Shown here piece after piece: positions 32,495 to 34,494 of a DNA stretch of 34,494 nucleotides (the stretch's first letter is position 1; every line of letters begins with the position of its first letter). Below the pieces are notes generated by a model. That model was given only the letters and a program-made list of their open reading frames with translations, was not told where the DNA came from and ran no database searches. Origin of the DNA: CAZPKH01 sp964407165 (GTDB lineage: Bacteria > Bacteroidota > Bacteroidia > Bacteroidales > Muribaculaceae); contig CAYOUJ010000026.1 of the NCBI GenBank assembly GCA_964407165.1, positions 1 through 34,494 of the forward strand, in the 5' to 3' direction. Made by a program: the position numbers and the translations under genes.

Positions 32495-33505
32495 TTAGCC
32501 GTTGACCTTCTTCATGCGGGCGATGAGGTCGAGCACCTTGTTGGAGTAGCCGATCTCGTTGTCATACCAGCTGATGACCTTGACGAACTTGTCGGTCAGA
32601 TAAACGCCGGCGTTTGCGTCGAAGATGCTGGTGAGGGGGCAACCGAGGAAATCGGAGCTGACGACAGCGTCCTCGGTGTAGCCGAGCACACCCTTGAGCT
32701 CGCCTGCGGCAGCCTCCTTCATGGCGGCGCAGATATCCTCCTTGGTGGCGGGCTTGGCGAGGTTGACGGTAAGGTCAACTACAGAGACGTCGAGGGTGGG
32801 GACGCGCATGGAGATGCCGGTGAGCTTGCCGTTGAGCTCGGGGATCACCTTGCCTACAGCCTTGGCGGCGCCGGTGCTGGAGGGGATGATGTTTCCGGAG
32901 GCAGCGCGGCCGCCGCGCCAGTCCTTCATGGAGGGGCCGTCGACGGTCTTCTGGGTGGCGGTGGTGGAGTGAACGGTGGTCATCAGGCCCTCAACGATGC
33001 CGAACTTGTCGTTAAGCACCTTGGCGATGGGGGCGAGGCAGTTGGTGGTGCAGCTGGCGTTGCTGACTATCTGGGTGCCCTTGACGTAGGTCTGGTCGTT
33101 GACGCCGACGACAAACATGGGGGTGGCGTCCTTCGAGGGAGCGGACATGACGACGTACTTGGCGCCGGCCTCGATGTGAGCCTGAGCCTTCTCCTGGGTC
33201 AGGAACAGGCCGGTGGACTCGACAACGTACTCGGCCTCGACTGCGCCCCAGCCGATCTCTGCGGGGTTCTTGCAGGCGGTGACGCGGATCTCCTTGCCGT
33301 TGACGATGAGCACGGAGCGGTCCTTGTCGTAGTCGACGGTGCCGTCGAAACGGCCGTGCATGGTGTCATACTTCAGCATGTAAGCCATGTAGTCGACGGG
33401 GAGAAGGTCGTTGATGGCAACAACCTCGATGTCGTCACGCTTGGTGGAGGCGCGGAACACGAAACGTCCGATACGGCCAAAGCCGTTAATACCTACTTTT
33501 GTCAT
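32495..33505 (-). CDS. gapA: Glyceraldehyde-3-phosphate dehydrogenase, NAD-dependent type
   Basis: A 336-residue glycolytic enzyme converting glyceraldehyde-3-phosphate to 1,3-bisphosphoglycerate in the cytoplasm. The NAD-binding start VGINGFGRIGRFVFRA, Asp33 in INDLL (favouring NAD over NADP) and the catalytic Cys152 in SNASCTTNCLAP are visible, as is SWYDNEIGYSNKVLDL near the end. It has its own promoter-like element and terminator, so it is probably monocistronic and highly expressed. Confidence 0.97.
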   Translation of the reverse strand: MTKVGINGFGRIGRFVFRASTKRDDIEVVAINDLLPVDYMAYMLKYDTMHGRFDGTVDYDKDRSVLIVNGKEIRVTACKNPAEIGWGAVEAEYVVESTGLFLTQEKAQAHIEAGAKYVVMSAPSKDATPMFVVGVNDQTYVKGTQIVSNASCTTNCLAPIAKVLNDKFGIVEGLMTTVHSTTATQKTVDGPSMKDWRGGRAASGNIIPSSTGAAKAVGKVIPELNGKLTGISMRVPTLDVSVVDLTVNLAKPATKEDICAAMKEAAAGELKGVLGYTEDAVVSSDFLGCPLTSIFDANAGVYLTDKFVKVISWYDNEIGYSNKVLDLIARMKKVNG

Positions 33506-33573
33506 AATAGTTGGGGTTTGTTATTGGGATTAAAGATATGTTTTACAATCAGTTACCTTGAGAATTAAGCGTA

Positions 33574-33601
33574 TGGTGCCGTTTTGGGCACCACAAATTT
33601 A
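33574..33601 (-). promoter_or_regulatory. gapA -7 element followed by a 5'-end hairpin
   Basis: On the minus strand TAAATTTG (33601-33594) is followed at once by a 7-bp hairpin, TGGTGCC with GGCACCA (33593-33587 and 33580-33574). If transcription starts 5-7 bases after the -7 box, the mRNA begins inside this hairpin, with an 80-90 base leader. Such 5' hairpins often stabilise mRNA. Confidence 0.5.
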
Positions 33602-33666
33602 CAACTTTTTTCGCTTCCCAGCTAGCATTTGCGTGTTAATTTTTATAAACCGCACAAGTTTCGCAA

Positions 33667-33685
33667 GTTGTGGCGCAGCCACAAC
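33667..33685 (-). terminator. Hairpin after the DUF2156 gene
   Basis: GTTGTGGC (33667-33674) pairs with GCCACAAC (33678-33685), loop GCA. It lies about 35 bases past the DUF2156 stop and upstream of the gapA promoter. It has no T-run. Confidence 0.45.
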
Positions 33686-33718
33686 CATTTATCTATATCG
33701 TAATCTGTTGTTGGCGGG

Positions 33719-34494
33719 TCAGCGGGGGAGGGTGACGTTGTACTTGCGCAGGAGCGCCAGGGGATGGTAGCTCTGCTTGGCGGCTCGGAGGCCGGGGTCG
33801 CCGGCGTCGTCCTGGCGGTTGACGTACACCAGCTGCGGATATTTGGCGAGCATGGCCTCGCAGAACAGCTTGTTGACGGCCTCGCCGGCGCCGTCGACAG
33901 TGTGGTCCATCTTCTCGATGTGCACATGCAGTGTGTCAGCCACCACCTCGCCGACGGTGAATGCCACCACTCCCCTATCCGGCACCGTAAGAGCGTAAGC
34001 CTCAAAGGGATAGTCTGCGAGGCGGTCGAGCAGCCGCCGTGTCATCTCAGCCTCGAACAGGGCCGAGGGTGCCGTGCTGCGAGCCGGCAGCGCGTCGAGG
34101 AAGCGGTGCACTGCCGCCGTGTCAGTCAAAGGGGCGAAGGTGTAGCCCGGATGCTCCTGGGTGAAACGGTTGACATGGTTGCGCTTCTTGCCCAGCTTCT
34201 TGCCGGACAGGGTGGCCAGGGCGTGAATGTCATAGAGATAGTCTGCGAAGTCGGTCAGTTCGCTTACCTCCGTGGGGTGAAATTTCTCGAAGATCGGCAG
34301 CATCTCCTCGGGCACGGCGGAGAAGCGCGGCTGCATGCCGTGTGTGCGGCAGTAGGCCGTCACGTCGGCGATGCCACGCTCGCCCCCGCGATCGCCGACG
34401 GGCACGGAGAAGGCGGGGACGCTGACGTTGTCCTCCGTCACGCCTTTTATATATAATGTGTCGCCGCAGAGGCAGGCGCGGTAGTGGAAGTAGT
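33719..34494 (-). CDS. DUF2156 protein (phosphatidylglycerol lysyltransferase C-terminal-like), 5' end outside the window
   Basis: The frame stays open to the right edge, reading RACLCGDTLYIKG before the GTG at 34441, so that GTG is internal and the true start lies beyond the window. About 258 residues are visible, with the GNAT-like acyltransferase fold of the DUF2156/LPG_synthase_C family: KKLGKKRNHVNRFTQEHPGY, ALTVPDRGVVAFTVGEV, and a C-terminal YVNRQDDAGDPGLRAAKQSY, the most conserved part. Family members transfer aminoacyl groups or are uncharacterised. No membrane segment is visible, so it is the soluble type; its substrate is unknown. Confidence 0.85.
   Translation of the reverse strand, partial: YFHYRACLCGDTLYIKGVTEDNVSVPAFSVPVGDRGGERGIADVTAYCRTHGMQPRFSAVPEEMLPIFEKFHPTEVSELTDFADYLYDIHALATLSGKKLGKKRNHVNRFTQEHPGYTFAPLTDTAAVHRFLDALPARSTAPSALFEAEMTRRLLDRLADYPFEAYALTVPDRGVVAFTVGEVVADTLHVHIEKMDHTVDGAGEAVNKLFCEAMLAKYPQLVYVNRQDDAGDPGLRAAKQSYHPLALLRKYNVTLPR

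Overview
The window reads as chromosome of a Bacteroidota bacterium of the order Bacteroidales. Muribaculaceae is my best guess, but the family cannot be fixed from the sequence alone. The reasons are the Bacteroidota order of the division and cell-wall cluster, with a short FtsL, a PASTA-tailed FtsI and no murF; the families DUF4294 and DUF2156; a bL27 of Bacteroidota type; -7 promoter elements of the form TAnnTTTG; and the absence of clear Shine-Dalgarno sequences. Coding DNA is GC-rich, while many gene-to-gene spacers are AT-rich and made of short tandem repeats.

Layout, left to right: end of rplU and rpmA (1-397); a structured 446-base spacer; a peptidoglycan-salvage-like group of a NamZ/DUF1343 exo-muramidase, a sodium:solute symporter and a WYL regulator (844-4483); miaB on the minus strand, broken by a 100-N scaffold gap (4558-6024); a CoA-transferase, a small membrane protein and a duplicated 3' scrap of the CoA-transferase (6243-8205); mfd and an S41 protease, co-oriented on the minus strand (8298-13410); the large dcw cluster rsmH-ftsL-ftsI-murE-mraY-murD-ftsW-murG-murC-ftsQ-ftsA-ftsZ on the plus strand (13797-29097); then a minus-strand series of a zinc-ribbon membrane protein, a DUF4294 protein, nadB, gapA and a DUF2156 protein cut by the right edge (29243-34494).

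The dcw genes make the lipid II precursor (MurE, MurD, MurC, MraY, MurG), flip and polymerise septal peptidoglycan (FtsW, FtsI) and build the Z-ring and divisome (FtsL, FtsQ, FtsA, FtsZ). Several are translationally coupled by overlapping stop and start codons. mraZ, murF and ddl are not in the cluster.

The most unusual layer is not a gene. At least 15 short tandem arrays, whose units differ in sequence but are almost always 7 nt (sometimes 8 or 9) long, sit between genes and usually end just before a start codon. Three more lie inside genes: one in the symporter and two in mfd. A second layer is GC-rich palindromic elements inserted in frame in namZ, ftsA, mfd and probably miaB. One of them encodes the same peptide, GSGA(A/V)PSRPA, in two unrelated proteins. 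A third is a two-hairpin element found at two convergent gene ends. Together these suggest active slippage and palindrome-insertion processes shaping both spacers and protein linkers.
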